A DNA stretch of 64,000 nucleotides, from the NCBI GenBank assembly GCA_017302355.1, contig JAFLDQ010000002.1, positions 28,947-92,946 of the forward strand, in the 5' to 3' direction. Each line of letters starts with the position of its first letter. Within the stretch, counting starts at the first letter, position 1. Made by a program: the position numbers and the translations under genes. A model generated the notes under the pieces. It did not search any database and had not been told where the DNA came from. It saw nothing but the letters and a program-made list of their open reading frames with translations. Below are positions 26,172 through 35,743 of this stretch, one piece after another. The stretch comes from Dechloromonas sp. (lineage in GTDB: Bacteria > Pseudomonadota > Gammaproteobacteria > Burkholderiales > Rhodocyclaceae).

Positions 26172-26846
26172 TCACGTCAAAGCGCAGGGTGCCATGCCAT
26201 TCGTATCGTGCCCCGAGGATCGACGCAGACTGTCCAGCCAGCCCGAGAGATCGAGTGCAAGCCCGCTTACCGCGGCGCGAGCGGCATTCACCCCCCCTTC
26301 GGCATCGGGCGTGGGTGCTGATTCGTTTCGACCGAACTCGCGCACGGCCAGCGGCACGCTGCCATGCGCCGGGAGCAGCTGCGCACGCACCACGAGTTGC
26401 AGACGACTCCGCTCCGCCGTGTCGAAGACCTGCACGAATTCGTCGAGCTCCACTCGTAACCTGCAGGGCGAACGCCCCGCCGCGTCGCCTGCCTTGCCAT
26501 GCGTGCCGCTAAACGCCCTGCGCAGGGTCTGGGCCAGCAGGTCTGGCGGCGGTGCGACCCAGCGACTCTCGCCGTAGGAACGCCGGCGCTCGGGTTGCTT
26601 CCAGGCCAGGCGGTACTGCATCGCGCTACCGCTCAGCCAGCTGGGCGCGACCACATCGACCTGCAATGGTGAGGGGGCCGCCGCAACACCCGCCGATTCC
26701 ATCAGGCCGAAGTCGAAGAATGCGACTTGCGGCGCACGCGACACCAGCGGGCTGCACCCCGTCACGCCAGCCAACAACAGCAATGTGCTGGTACGAGCCA
26801 GGTTACGCTTGATCTGGCGCATGCGCTGTTCAAATTCCAAGTTCAT
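26172..26846 (-). CDS. ABC-type transport auxiliary lipoprotein (PqiC/DUF330-like)
   Basis: A 224-aa probable outer-membrane lipoprotein with a lipobox ending LLLAGVTGC (Cys31). The body fits the PqiC-type auxiliary component: an early FDFGLMES segment, then LQVDVVAPSWLSGSAMQYRLAW, where these proteins predict a donor strand and the YR motif. In such systems it receives or anchors the MCE tunnel at the outer membrane. It lies 14 bp after the MCE gene and is the last of four transporter genes. A later start at MRQIKRN would give a more usual signal length. Confidence 0.85.
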   Translation of the reverse strand: MNLEFEQRMRQIKRNLARTSTLLLLAGVTGCSPLVSRAPQVAFFDFGLMESAGVAAAPSPLQVDVVAPSWLSGSAMQYRLAWKQPERRRSYGESRWVAPPPDLLAQTLRRAFSGTHGKAGDAAGRSPCRLRVELDEFVQVFDTAERSRLQLVVRAQLLPAHGSVPLAVREFGRNESAPTPDAEGGVNAARAAVSGLALDLSGWLDSLRRSSGHDTNGMAPCALT

Positions 26847-26860
26847 CCTTAACCTGCCCC

Positions 26861-27796
26861 TCAGCGCTCGAATCCCGTCTCGCCCGGCCCGGGCTCCGTC
26901 GCCTCTCGTCCGGTCAACAGCACCTGCGGCGTGCTCTCGACCTCCTCGAGCAGGCGGCCGAGCCGCCTCGAAGTAGAGGTGATCTCGCGCAAGAGATCAT
27001 TGACCTGCGGCAAGGTGCCCTCCACCAGCCCCTCGCCGGCCACGGCTGCCGCCTTGTCGGCATGTGCCGCCAGCTGATCGAGGCGAGCCACCAGCGCGCG
27101 GATCTCCGCAGCCGCGGGCGCCGCCTCACCGCTCGCCCGTTCCAGGTTGGCGAGCGTCGTCGTCAGGCGCGCAACGTTTTGCGGATTCAGCACATCGCGC
27201 AGCGCGGCCACCGTGCGCGGCAGTTCGTTGAAGGTCCTGTCCATCCCGCTCGCCGCCGACTCCAGCCGCTGCAACGTGCGCCCTAGGCGGGCGGCCGCCT
27301 CGTCATCGAACATCGCGGCGACACGATCGGCTACCACACGGATGCGCTCGGCCGCCTGCAGGGCTCGATCGCCGATCTGTTCGATCAGGCCGGGCTCAAG
27401 TGCGATCCTCGGCGGATCGCCATCCTCGCTCACCAGCGGCGCCGGATCGGTGCCCCTGTCGTCGAGCTGGATGAAGGCCAATCCCGTCACGCCCTGGGTA
27501 CCGAGGGTCGCGCGGGTGCCGCGCGTCACCGGCATGTCCGCGCGCAGGCGAATGCGTACCAGAAGGTTGCGCGCATCGGCCGGATCGATGTCGATCGCGC
27601 TGACCGTCCCTGCGGCCATACCGCGATAACGCACCCGCGCCTGCACGTTGAGTCCATTGACCGTGCCACGCGAGACGAGCACGTATTCTCTCGTCGGCTG
27701 CCGGTTCTGCGAGAACCACCACAGCGCGACGACCATTGCTCCGCCAAGAATGAGTGCGAAGAGTCCTGCTGCCAGTGCGTGTGCGCGACTTTCCAT
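26861..27796 (-). CDS. MCE/MlaD-family lipid-binding protein
   Basis: A 311-aa membrane-anchored substrate-binding protein. One N-terminal TM helix (~8-28, LAAGLFALILGGAMVVALWWF) is followed by a single MCE domain (~38-120, containing GLNVQARVRYRGMAAGTVSAIDIDP). A long helical/coiled C-terminal region (~150-290) could form a periplasm-spanning needle. A single MCE domain with helices suggests a hexameric tunnel like LetB/PqiB/MlaD relatives. It is preceded by the ATPase (1-nt gap). Confidence 0.92.
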   Translation of the reverse strand: MESRAHALAAGLFALILGGAMVVALWWFSQNRQPTREYVLVSRGTVNGLNVQARVRYRGMAAGTVSAIDIDPADARNLLVRIRLRADMPVTRGTRATLGTQGVTGLAFIQLDDRGTDPAPLVSEDGDPPRIALEPGLIEQIGDRALQAAERIRVVADRVAAMFDDEAAARLGRTLQRLESAASGMDRTFNELPRTVAALRDVLNPQNVARLTTTLANLERASGEAAPAAAEIRALVARLDQLAAHADKAAAVAGEGLVEGTLPQVNDLLREITSTSRRLGRLLEEVESTPQVLLTGREATEPGPGETGFER

Positions 27797-27797
27797 G

Positions 27798-28574
27798 TCA
27801 AGCCAATCCGTTGCGGCGCAGCGCGCGCCGCCCGTGTTCGCCGCGGAAGAAACGCTGGATGAACGGGTGGTCAACCTGCAGCGTGTCCTCCATCGGCGCA
27901 AAACTGACAATGCGCCGGTCGGCCAGTACCGCAATCTTGCTCGCAAGCGCAGCCAGCGTGTCCACATCGTGCGTCACCAGCACCACGGTGAGCCCGAGCT
28001 GTCGGTGGAGCGACCGGATCAGCTCGACGAAGCTCGCGCTGCGGTCCGGATCCAGCCCGGCGGTCGGCTCGTCCAGAAGCAGCAATTCGGGCTCGAGCGC
28101 GAGCGCACGCGCCAGCGCGGCGCGCTTGACCATGCCACCCGACAGTTCGGCCGGCATCAGGTGGGCATGCTCCGGCGCCATCTCGACCATCGCCAGCTTC
28201 AGCGCGATCAGATCGCGCACCTCGGCATCGGTTGCGATGTCGAGCTCCCGGAGCGGAAACGCGATGTTCTCCCCCACGCTGAGTGCCGAGAACAGGGCAC
28301 CGTGCTGGAACAAGACGCCAAACCGGCGCTGGCGCGCCATCCGCGTACGCATTGGACCATCCTGCAAGCCCTCGCCGAAAAGCCGGACCGAGCCGCTGCT
28401 CGGCCGGGTGAGCCCGATGATATGGCGCAACAACGTCGTCTTGCCACTCCCCGAGCCTCCTACGAGGGCAACGATCTCGCCCGCCTCGACGTCGAGGTCG
28501 AGACGCTCGTGCACGATGTTGCTGCCAAAGCGCGTCGCGATGCCTTGCAGCGAAACGACCGGCGCCGCGCTCAT
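27798..28574 (-). CDS. ABC transporter ATP-binding protein, MlaF-like
   Basis: A 258-aa nucleotide-binding subunit with Walker A GGSGSGKTTLL, Q-loop FQHGALFSAL, signature LSGGMVKRAALARAL, Walker B LLLLDEPTAGLDP and H-loop VTHD. The SGGM-KR signature variant is typical of MlaF/Ttg2A lipid transporters. Its ATG overlaps the permease stop (ATGA), so the two are coupled. Confidence 0.94.
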   Translation of the reverse strand: MSAAPVVSLQGIATRFGSNIVHERLDLDVEAGEIVALVGGSGSGKTTLLRHIIGLTRPSSGSVRLFGEGLQDGPMRTRMARQRRFGVLFQHGALFSALSVGENIAFPLRELDIATDAEVRDLIALKLAMVEMAPEHAHLMPAELSGGMVKRAALARALALEPELLLLDEPTAGLDPDRSASFVELIRSLHRQLGLTVVLVTHDVDTLAALASKIAVLADRRIVSFAPMEDTLQVDHPFIQRFFRGEHGRRALRRNGLA

Positions 28575-29698
28575 ACCGGCACGCCGATATTGCGGGTGGC
28601 AATGGCGAACACCGCATCGACCAGGATCACCATGGTGATCGCAGACACCACCGACGCGGTCGTGTTCGCAGACAGGCTCTCGGTATTGGGTCGCACGCGC
28701 AGGCCGAAGTGGCAGGCGATGAGCGCGATCAGGAACCCGAACGCGGCCCCTTTGCCGAGCCCGATGAAAAGGTTTGCGATCGGCACCACCGTCGGCAGGG
28801 TCTCGACGAAAAAGCCGAGTGAAAGGTCGAGTTCGACCCACGCCGAGACCCAGCCGCCGAACAAGGCCACCGACGAGGTCCACAGCACCAGCAAGGGCAT
28901 CGCCAGCGTCAGTGCCAGCACCTTGGGCAGGACGAGGCGCAGCGTGCGCGAAATGCCCATTGCCGCCAGTGCGTCGATCTCCTCGGTGACGCGCATGACG
29001 CCAAGCTGCGCCGTCATCGCCGAACCCGAGCGCCCTGCGACCAGGACGGAGACGAGCACCGGTCCGAGTTCGCGGATGATGCCCAGGCCGAGGATATTGA
29101 CGATGAAGATGTCGGCGCCGAATAGCTTGAGCTGCAGCGACGACAGGTACGACAGTACGACACCGATCAGGAAGCCCACCAGAGCGGTGACCGGCATCGC
29201 CTTCACGCCGACCTTGTGCAGATTGGCGGAGATCTCCAGCAGCGGCCATTCGCGCGGATGGCGAGCCAGATGCGCCAGGTCGAGAAAGATCCGCCCGAAC
29301 AAGGCGATGAAGTCGATGGCATGCGCGCGAAACGTCAGCAGGGCTGCGCCAAGCATTGTGATCGCATCGAGCAGCCCGAACCGGTCCGGCGCCGTCGGCA
29401 GGCGGCCGGCACTGGCGGACACGCGATCGATGACACGGCGCTGGTTCTCGCCGATCTCGACGAGCCGGGGCCAGGTCGCGCCCCAAGCCTGCCAGAGGAG
29501 TGTCGCTCCGAAACTGTCGAGGCGCTGCGACGGGTCCATCGACCATGCGGCCTCTGCTGGCACCGCAGCGAGATCCTTACGGATCGTCTCGATCACCCCG
29601 GAGAGTGCGCGCAAGGTCCAGTCACCCGACAACCGGACGGTTGCCGCGTCGCTGTCGACGCGTATCTCCGGCGGCTGGTTCTGAACGCTGGCGTTCAT
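28571..29698 (-). CDS. ABC permease, MlaE-like, with N-terminal STAS domain
   Basis: A 375-aa inner-membrane permease. Residues ~10-100 form a STAS-like domain (IRVDSDAATVRLSGDWTLRALS ... LDSFGATLLW), fused to a MlaE/YrbE permease (~120-375). The permease carries the conserved GFLIGVVLSYLSS, RELGPVLVSVLVAGRSGSA and the coupling helix EEIDALAAMGI. In the E. coli Mla system the STAS protein (MlaB) is separate; here it is fused. The gene begins 6 bp after ppx on the same strand, so the four transporter genes and ppx probably share a transcript. Confidence 0.93.
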   Translation of the reverse strand: MNASVQNQPPEIRVDSDAATVRLSGDWTLRALSGVIETIRKDLAAVPAEAAWSMDPSQRLDSFGATLLWQAWGATWPRLVEIGENQRRVIDRVSASAGRLPTAPDRFGLLDAITMLGAALLTFRAHAIDFIALFGRIFLDLAHLARHPREWPLLEISANLHKVGVKAMPVTALVGFLIGVVLSYLSSLQLKLFGADIFIVNILGLGIIRELGPVLVSVLVAGRSGSAMTAQLGVMRVTEEIDALAAMGISRTLRLVLPKVLALTLAMPLLVLWTSSVALFGGWVSAWVELDLSLGFFVETLPTVVPIANLFIGLGKGAAFGFLIALIACHFGLRVRPNTESLSANTTASVVSAITMVILVDAVFAIATRNIGVPV

Positions 29699-29704
29699 CG
29701 GCCG

Positions 29705-31204
29705 TCAGGCCACGCTGCGCGCACTCATCGCGCGGACGTACAGCCCACGGCCGATCCCCATCCACTGGCGCTGCTCCTCGTCCAGCGCCGCAGCGGTGAG
29801 CGGCCTCTCGTGCAGCCACGCGGCCGTCGTGTTAACCGAGAATCCGCGCCCTTCCCGCGCCATCGTGATCGGGGGAATGCCGCGCGCGTCGCGCGCCCGA
29901 TGCACCACCACCGCCAGCCGCAGGCAAGCGATCAACAACCAGTCCGCGCTGCCCGGATCGATCGCGGCCACCCTTTCGAGCTTGCCGCGGTGCGCCAGCA
30001 CCAGGCGCGCGAGTCGTGCCTGATCCATGCGGGAGAATCCCGGCATGTCCGCATTGGCGAGAATGTAGGCACTGTGTTTGTGGTAACTCGAGTGCGCAAC
30101 GGAGATGCCGATCTCGTGCAGCAACGCCGCCCAGCGCAGAAAGCGTCGGTCGTCGTTGTCAGGTACGGCGGATTCCGGGGCAAGCTGGGTCAGCAGGTGG
30201 CAGGCTGTGTCGGCGACCTGGCCGGCCTGGCGCAGGTCCACGCCATAACGCCGCATGAAGGCATTGACGGTGGCGTCACGCAGGTCATGGTGATGGTAGC
30301 GGCCGAGCAGGTCGTAAAGCACGCCCAAGCGCAGCGCGCCATCCGAGAACACCATGTGCTCGAGTTCGAACTCCTTGAAGATCGCGCTCATGATCGCGAA
30401 GCCGCCGAGGAACACCGGCAGCCTGTCGCCCTTGAGGCCGGCAAGCTGAACGTTGTCGATGCTGCCCGCGCGCAACAGCAAGACCTTCAGCCGCTCGAGG
30501 CCCTCTCGGGTGATGCCGCGGCGCGACAGGCCATTCTGCTCGAGCACCTCCGCCAGCGCCTTCGCGCTGCCGCTGGAACCGACCGCCAACTCCCAACCGG
30601 TTTCGCGGTAGACCTGGCCGATGGTCTGCAACTCGCGTCGCGCCGCCAGTTCGGCTTCCTTCATGCCCCGCTTGTCGATACGACCATCCGGGAAATAACG
30701 CAGGCTGTAACCGACGCAGCCCATGTAAAGAGACTCGAGACGCATCGGCTCGAAAAGCTTGCCGATGATGAACTCCGTCGAGCCGCCCCCGATATCGACA
30801 ACGAGCTGCTGCAGGTGAGGATTCGGGAGGGTATGCGCCACGCCCACGTAGATCAGCCGCGCTTCCTCGCGCCCGGCAATCACCTCGATCGGGAAACCCA
30901 GCGCCGCCTCGGCACGAATCAGAAACTCCGGCGCGTTCTTGGCCACGCGCAAGGTGTTGGTCGCCACCGCGCGCACGCCGTCGGGCTTGAAGTCGTGCAG
31001 GCGTTCGCGAAAGCGCTGCAGCGCAGCGACGCCGCGCTGCTGGGCCGCCAGGTCCAGCCACTTTTCCGGCGACAGTCCAGCGGCAAGGCGCACGGGCTCC
31101 TTGAGTCCGTCCAGCGGGTAGATCTGGTCGCCTACGATGCGGCCGATCTGAAGCCGGAAACTGTTTGAACCCAAGTCGATAGCGGCAATCAGGTCTCGCA
31201 TCAT
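29705..31204 (-). CDS. ppx: Exopolyphosphatase (Ppx/GppA family)
   Basis: A 499-aa ASKHA-fold phosphatase that releases orthophosphate from polyphosphate chains or pppGpp. It has N-terminal AAIDLGSNSFRLQIG, phosphate-binding DIGGGSTEFIIG, and a C-terminal HD-like helical domain (LHEIGISVAHSSYHKHSAYIL). Tandem ATGs at 31204/31201 are both possible starts. It is divergent from ppk across ~154 bp, and upstream of and probably cotranscribed with an MCE lipid transporter. A GppA role cannot be excluded. Confidence 0.92.
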   Translation of the reverse strand: MMRDLIAAIDLGSNSFRLQIGRIVGDQIYPLDGLKEPVRLAAGLSPEKWLDLAAQQRGVAALQRFRERLHDFKPDGVRAVATNTLRVAKNAPEFLIRAEAALGFPIEVIAGREEARLIYVGVAHTLPNPHLQQLVVDIGGGSTEFIIGKLFEPMRLESLYMGCVGYSLRYFPDGRIDKRGMKEAELAARRELQTIGQVYRETGWELAVGSSGSAKALAEVLEQNGLSRRGITREGLERLKVLLLRAGSIDNVQLAGLKGDRLPVFLGGFAIMSAIFKEFELEHMVFSDGALRLGVLYDLLGRYHHHDLRDATVNAFMRRYGVDLRQAGQVADTACHLLTQLAPESAVPDNDDRRFLRWAALLHEIGISVAHSSYHKHSAYILANADMPGFSRMDQARLARLVLAHRGKLERVAAIDPGSADWLLIACLRLAVVVHRARDARGIPPITMAREGRGFSVNTTAAWLHERPLTAAALDEEQRQWMGIGRGLYVRAMSARSVA

Positions 31205-31358
31205 CGTCTGCAAGTGTAACGCGCAATGTGCGCAGGCCGCCGATTCTAGCACCGCAGCTTCATCGCGCCCGCCGCGCAGATCAAGCATGCGCGGTTTATC
31301 TGCCGAAGGTCGGAAGCGCGGCGAAACCTCTGCCCATCGTCATCAAACCGCAAAGAAA
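31205..31358. promoter_or_regulatory. ppx/ppk divergent promoter region
   Basis: A 154-bp spacer between divergent ppx (minus) and ppk (plus). It becomes AT-richer toward the ppk start (around 31335-31375). No confident -35/-10 pair is seen. A partial resemblance to a Pho box (GTCATCAAA ... ATGTCACA, 31340-31366) is too weak to call. Confidence 0.35.
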
Positions 31359-33482
31359 ATGTCACATAATCAAACAAGCCTCCTACTGCCTGGACAGAGC
31401 ATGCAGCCGCCGATCAACGAGCAAAAGTACCCTTCCGAACACTTCATCAACCGCGAACTGTCGCTACTCCAGTTCCAGCGTCGGGTATTGGCCCAGGCAG
31501 AGGATGAATCGGTTCCGCTGCTCGAGCGTCTGCGCTTCATCTGCATCGTGTCGAGCAACCTCGACGAATTCTTCGAGATCCGCGTCTCCGGCATCAAGGA
31601 GCAGATTCGCCTCGGCAGTCGCAAGACGGGCATCGACGGCATCGCACCGCGCGAACTGCTCGCCAAGGTCAGTGACGAAGTGCACAAGATCATCTCCGAG
31701 CAGTACGCGCTTCTAAACGATCGCATCCTGCCCGCGCTGGAAGCCGAGGGAGTGGCCTTCCTGCGCCGCAACCTGTGGACCGAGGCCCAGCGCGCCTGGA
31801 TTAGGGACTATTTTCTCCGCGAAGTGATGCCGGTTCTCACGCCGATCGGCCTCGATCCCGCCCACCCCTTTCCGCGGGTGCTCAACAAGAGCCTGAATTT
31901 CGCCGTCGAACTCGACGGTCGCGACGCATTCGGCCGCGACTCCGATGCCGCCATCGTGCAGGCGCCGCGCGCGCTGCCGCGGGTGATCCGTTTGCCACGC
32001 GAGCTGTGCGAGCAGGAATACAGCTTTGTGTTCCTGTCGTCCATCCTGCATGCCCATGTCGGCGAGCTGTTCTCCGGCATGCAGGTTCTCGGTTGCTACC
32101 AGTTCCGCGTGACGCGAAATTCCGACCTGTTCGTCGACGAGGAGGAGGTCAAGGACCTGCGCACCACGCTGAAGGGCGAACTGCAGCAGCGCCATTTTGG
32201 CGACGCGGTGCGGCTCGAGGTCGCGGACAACTGCTCGGAAGATATGGCCGATTTCCTCGTGCAGCATTTCCACCTCGAAGGGGACGACCTTTATCGCACG
32301 CCGGGCATCGTCAACCTCGTGCGCCTGATGCAGGTGCCGGACTGGGTGGACCGCCCGGACCTCAAGTACCAGCCCTTTGCGCCTGGTCTTGCGAAAGGCC
32401 TCGACAAACGAGGAGAGATCTTCGACGCCATCCGCAGCCAGGACATCCTCCTGCATCACCCCTTCCAGAGCTTCGCCCCGGTCATCGACCTGCTGCGCAC
32501 GGCGGCCGACGATCCGAAGGTGCTGGCGATCAAGATGACCGTCTATCGCACCGGCACCGACTCGGTCCTGATGGAGCATCTGGTCCGCGCCGCGCAGAAA
32601 GGCAAGGAAGTGACGGTCGTGCTGGAACTGATGGCGCGCTTCGACGAAGAGGCGAACATCACCTGGGCCAACCGGCTGGAAGAAGTCGGCGCACACGTCA
32701 TCTACGGCGTGTTCGGCTACAAGACGCACGCCAAGCTGCTGATGGTGGTGCGGCGCGAGGAAGACGGTCTGCGCCATTACGTGCACCTGGGAACAGGCAA
32801 CTACCACCCGCGCACCACGCGCCTTTACACCGATTTCGGCCTCCTGACCTGCAACCGCGAGATCGGCGAGGACGTCGCCACGGTGTTCAAGCAACTGACT
32901 GGGCTGGGCCAGGCAACCGAGCTGCGCCACCTGTGGCAGGCGCCCTTCACCCTGCAGCCCAAGGTGGTCGCCGCCATCCGCCGCGAGGCAAGCATCGCCC
33001 GCGAGGGGCGCAAGGCCCGCGTCATCGCGAAAATGAACGCGCTCCTCGAACCCGAGACGATCGAAGCCCTGTACGAGGCCTCGCAGGCAGGGGTCGAGAT
33101 CGACCTCATCATTCGCGGCCCCTGCGCGCTGCGCCCCGGCGTGCCCGGGCTGTCGGCGAACATCCGCGTACGCTCGGTGATCGGACGCTTCCTCGAACAC
33201 CACCGCATCTTCTATTTCCGCGCGAATGGCGAGGAACAGGTCTATCTGTCCAGCGCCGACTGGATGGACCGCAACTTCTTCCGCCGCATCGAGATCGCCT
33301 TTCCGGTGCTCGACGCGCGCATCAAACGCCGCGTCATCCGCGAAGGCCTGCGCCCGTACATCGCAGACAATTCGCAGGCGTGGGAGATGCTCGCCAACGG
33401 CTGCTACCGGCGCAAGAGCCCGCGCGGCGCACGACGCTCGGCGCAACTCGCGCTTTTGCAGGATCTCGCTGCGAGCAGCTGA
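31359..33482 (+). CDS. ppk1: Polyphosphate kinase 1
   Basis: A 707-aa enzyme that reversibly polymerises the ATP gamma-phosphate into polyphosphate. It has the N-terminal NRELSLLQFQRRVL, the head domain, and two phospholipase D-like domains. The autophosphorylated histidine is in FGYKTHAKLL, and the second essential histidine is in FLEHHRIFYF. GTGNYHPRTTRLYTDFGLLT is also intact. The start is uncertain: ATG at 31359 (MSHNQ) was chosen, and ATG at 31401 (MQPPINEQ) would give 693 aa, nearer to E. coli. Divergent from ppx, so synthesis and breakdown can be controlled from one spacer. Convergent with relA, linking polyphosphate and (p)ppGpp genes by position. Confidence 0.96.
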   Translation: MSHNQTSLLLPGQSMQPPINEQKYPSEHFINRELSLLQFQRRVLAQAEDESVPLLERLRFICIVSSNLDEFFEIRVSGIKEQIRLGSRKTGIDGIAPRELLAKVSDEVHKIISEQYALLNDRILPALEAEGVAFLRRNLWTEAQRAWIRDYFLREVMPVLTPIGLDPAHPFPRVLNKSLNFAVELDGRDAFGRDSDAAIVQAPRALPRVIRLPRELCEQEYSFVFLSSILHAHVGELFSGMQVLGCYQFRVTRNSDLFVDEEEVKDLRTTLKGELQQRHFGDAVRLEVADNCSEDMADFLVQHFHLEGDDLYRTPGIVNLVRLMQVPDWVDRPDLKYQPFAPGLAKGLDKRGEIFDAIRSQDILLHHPFQSFAPVIDLLRTAADDPKVLAIKMTVYRTGTDSVLMEHLVRAAQKGKEVTVVLELMARFDEEANITWANRLEEVGAHVIYGVFGYKTHAKLLMVVRREEDGLRHYVHLGTGNYHPRTTRLYTDFGLLTCNREIGEDVATVFKQLTGLGQATELRHLWQAPFTLQPKVVAAIRREASIAREGRKARVIAKMNALLEPETIEALYEASQAGVEIDLIIRGPCALRPGVPGLSANIRVRSVIGRFLEHHRIFYFRANGEEQVYLSSADWMDRNFFRRIEIAFPVLDARIKRRVIREGLRPYIADNSQAWEMLANGCYRRKSPRGARRSAQLALLQDLAASS

Positions 33483-33506
33483 GGCACGCTGCCGAACGCC
33501 CTGCCG

Positions 33507-35708
33507 CTACTTGCGCTGCGCGTCGATGACGCCCGGGACTTCGCGGATGAGCGTGATCGCGCGCTGCATCTGCTGCACCCCGCCCACCTCCATCGTGAAG
33601 CGCATGTAGGCGGTATTGCGCTTGGTGAGCGTATTGACCGCGATGACGTTGAGCCGCTCGCGCGACAGCACCTCGGAAATGTCGCGCAGCAGGCCCTGGC
33701 GGTCGGCGGCCTCGACCGCGATGTCCACCTGATACAGCCCCTGCTTGTTGTCGAACGCGCGATTGCCCCATTCGGCCCCGATCACGCGCTCGGGATGGCG
33801 GCGCGCAAGCTGCTGGAAGTCATGGCAATCGACGCGGTGGATCGAGATGCCGCGCCCGCGGGTGACGAAGCCTTCAATCGCATCGGGCGGCGCCGGCTTG
33901 CAGCAGCGCGACAGGGACGTCATCAGCTTGCCGACGCCGACGATGAGGATCTTGTCGGAGTTGTCGCCGGAACGGCTGCGACCGACGACGAGCTCGGGCT
34001 CGGGGGCGGCTTCGGCCGGAGCGCCGCCCTCGCGCAATGCCACCTGCACCGAGCGCGGCCCCACCTCGCCACGACCGGCAGCCAGGAACAGCGCCTCGGC
34101 GTTCTTGAAACCCATGCGCTCCGCGAGTCCGTCGATGTTGGCGTGCGCATGACCGTCGCGCTGCATTTCCTTGGTGACGAAGCTGCGGCCGCGGGCGAGC
34201 AGTTCCTCCTCGTCGAGTTGCGCAAAATACTGCTTGATCTTGGTTCGCGCCCGCGACGTGGCGACATAGGACTGGCGCGCATCGAGCCAGTCGCGCGACG
34301 GGCCGCCCTCCTTCACCGTCACGATCTCGACGGTCTGGCCATTCTCAAGGCGGGTATTCAGCGGGACGAGATGCCCGTCCACCTTGGCGCCGCGGCAGCG
34401 GTGGCCCAGGTTGGTGTGCAGGCGGTAGGCGAAATCGACCGGTGTCGCCCCGCGCGGAAGATCCACCACCTTGCCCTGCGGCGTCAGCACGTAAAGCGTG
34501 TCGTCGAGCGACGCGCGGCGGTACTGCTCCAGCCAGTGCGCCGAATCGGCCACCTCGTCCCGCCACGACAGCAGGCTGCGCAGCAGCGCGATCTTTTCAT
34601 CGTAGTCGCTGCCCTTGTGCGCACCTTCCTTGTAGCGCCAGTGCGCCGCCACGCCGAGTTCGGCATGCTTGTGCATGTCGTGGGTACGGATCTGCACCTC
34701 GAGGGCACGGCCGTCGCCCGCCAGAACAGCGGTGTGCAGCGACTGGTAATTGTTGCCCTTGGGTTTGGTGATGTAGTCGTCGAACTCCTTGCTGATCGGC
34801 TGCCAGATCTGGTGCACGATGCCGAGCACCGTGTAGCAGTCCTTGACCTCGTCGACCAGCACGCGCAGCGCGCGAATGTCGTAGAGCTGCGAGAAATCCA
34901 GCCGCTTGGCGCGCATCTTGTTGTAGATGCTGTAGATGTGCTTGGGCCGACCGTAGATTTCGGCCTTGATGCCGACCGCGTCGAGTTCCGCACGCAAGCG
35001 TGCGATTGCATGCTCGATGAACTCCTGGCGCTCGACCCGTCGCTCGTCGAGCATCTTTGCAATGCGCTTGTAGGTTTCCGGTTCGATGAAGCGGAACGAC
35101 AGGTCCTCGAGCTCCCACTTGAGTTGCCAGACACCAAGCCGGTTCGCGAGCGGTGCATAGATGTCGAGGCTCTCGCGCGCCACGTCCACCCGCGCGTCGT
35201 CCTTGACTTCGGTGTAGTAGCGCAGCGTCTGGGTGCGCGATGCGATGCGCACGAGCACGACGCGTATGTCTTCCACCATCGCCAGGAGCATCTTGCGCAG
35301 CACTTCGCTCTGGGCACGGATCTCGGGCGCCGCGGCCGTCGCCGTCATGCGGGTGACGAGGCGCAGTCCGTTCAGCCGGTCGAGGCCCCGCACCAGGCTC
35401 GCCACTGCTTCGCCGAAACGCGTCTCGATGGTCTCGATCGCATCGTCCCGGCAGGCGCGCGCGGCAAACAGCAGGGCCGCGATCCGGGTCTCGGCATCGA
35501 GCTTCAGCGAAGCTACGATCAGCGCACTACCGAGGGCGTGCGTCCAGGTAGGCTCACCGGTGCCGAGCACCTTGCCGTCATACAGTTCGGCGGCGAAATC
35601 GAGCGCTTCGGCGATCAGTGCTCGCTCGGCCTCGGAAAGCCCTTCGGAGAGCAGCTCGATCGGCGGCGAAGCGTCGCCTTGTGTGATTGCATGCGTGACT
35701 GAAACCAT
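33507..35708 (-). CDS. relA: GTP pyrophosphokinase RelA (synthetase-only)
   Basis: A 733-aa long RSH enzyme. The N-terminal HD region lacks the hydrolase HD/ED residues (it reads LLFAARACRDDAIET). The synthetase domain has YGRPKHIYSIYNKM and the RelA-type EFDD motif (SKEFDDYITKPKGNNYQSLHT) instead of the RFKD of SpoT/Rel. TGS (LYVLTPQGKVVDLPRGATPVDFAYRLHT), the Cys-containing ZFD (SRCCKPAPPDAIEGFVTRGRG) and ACT domains follow. It is thus a ribosome-associated ppGpp synthetase and implies a SpoT elsewhere. The start at 35708 begins MVSVTHAIT. Divergent from mtfA over 35 bp. Confidence 0.95.
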   Translation of the reverse strand: MVSVTHAITQGDASPPIELLSEGLSEAERALIAEALDFAAELYDGKVLGTGEPTWTHALGSALIVASLKLDAETRIAALLFAARACRDDAIETIETRFGEAVASLVRGLDRLNGLRLVTRMTATAAAPEIRAQSEVLRKMLLAMVEDIRVVLVRIASRTQTLRYYTEVKDDARVDVARESLDIYAPLANRLGVWQLKWELEDLSFRFIEPETYKRIAKMLDERRVERQEFIEHAIARLRAELDAVGIKAEIYGRPKHIYSIYNKMRAKRLDFSQLYDIRALRVLVDEVKDCYTVLGIVHQIWQPISKEFDDYITKPKGNNYQSLHTAVLAGDGRALEVQIRTHDMHKHAELGVAAHWRYKEGAHKGSDYDEKIALLRSLLSWRDEVADSAHWLEQYRRASLDDTLYVLTPQGKVVDLPRGATPVDFAYRLHTNLGHRCRGAKVDGHLVPLNTRLENGQTVEIVTVKEGGPSRDWLDARQSYVATSRARTKIKQYFAQLDEEELLARGRSFVTKEMQRDGHAHANIDGLAERMGFKNAEALFLAAGRGEVGPRSVQVALREGGAPAEAAPEPELVVGRSRSGDNSDKILIVGVGKLMTSLSRCCKPAPPDAIEGFVTRGRGISIHRVDCHDFQQLARRHPERVIGAEWGNRAFDNKQGLYQVDIAVEAADRQGLLRDISEVLSRERLNVIAVNTLTKRNTAYMRFTMEVGGVQQMQRAITLIREVPGVIDAQRK

Positions 35709-35743
35709 GGTTGGATTATCCCACAACGTAACGGACTGACCCG

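Noticed and set aside
31340..31366. Possible Pho box before ppk
   Set aside because: Only fragments of the TGTCA repeat are present and the 11-bp spacing is not kept.
33795..35702. A 635-codon plus-strand frame over relA
   Set aside because: Shadow; the minus strand carries every RelA domain.
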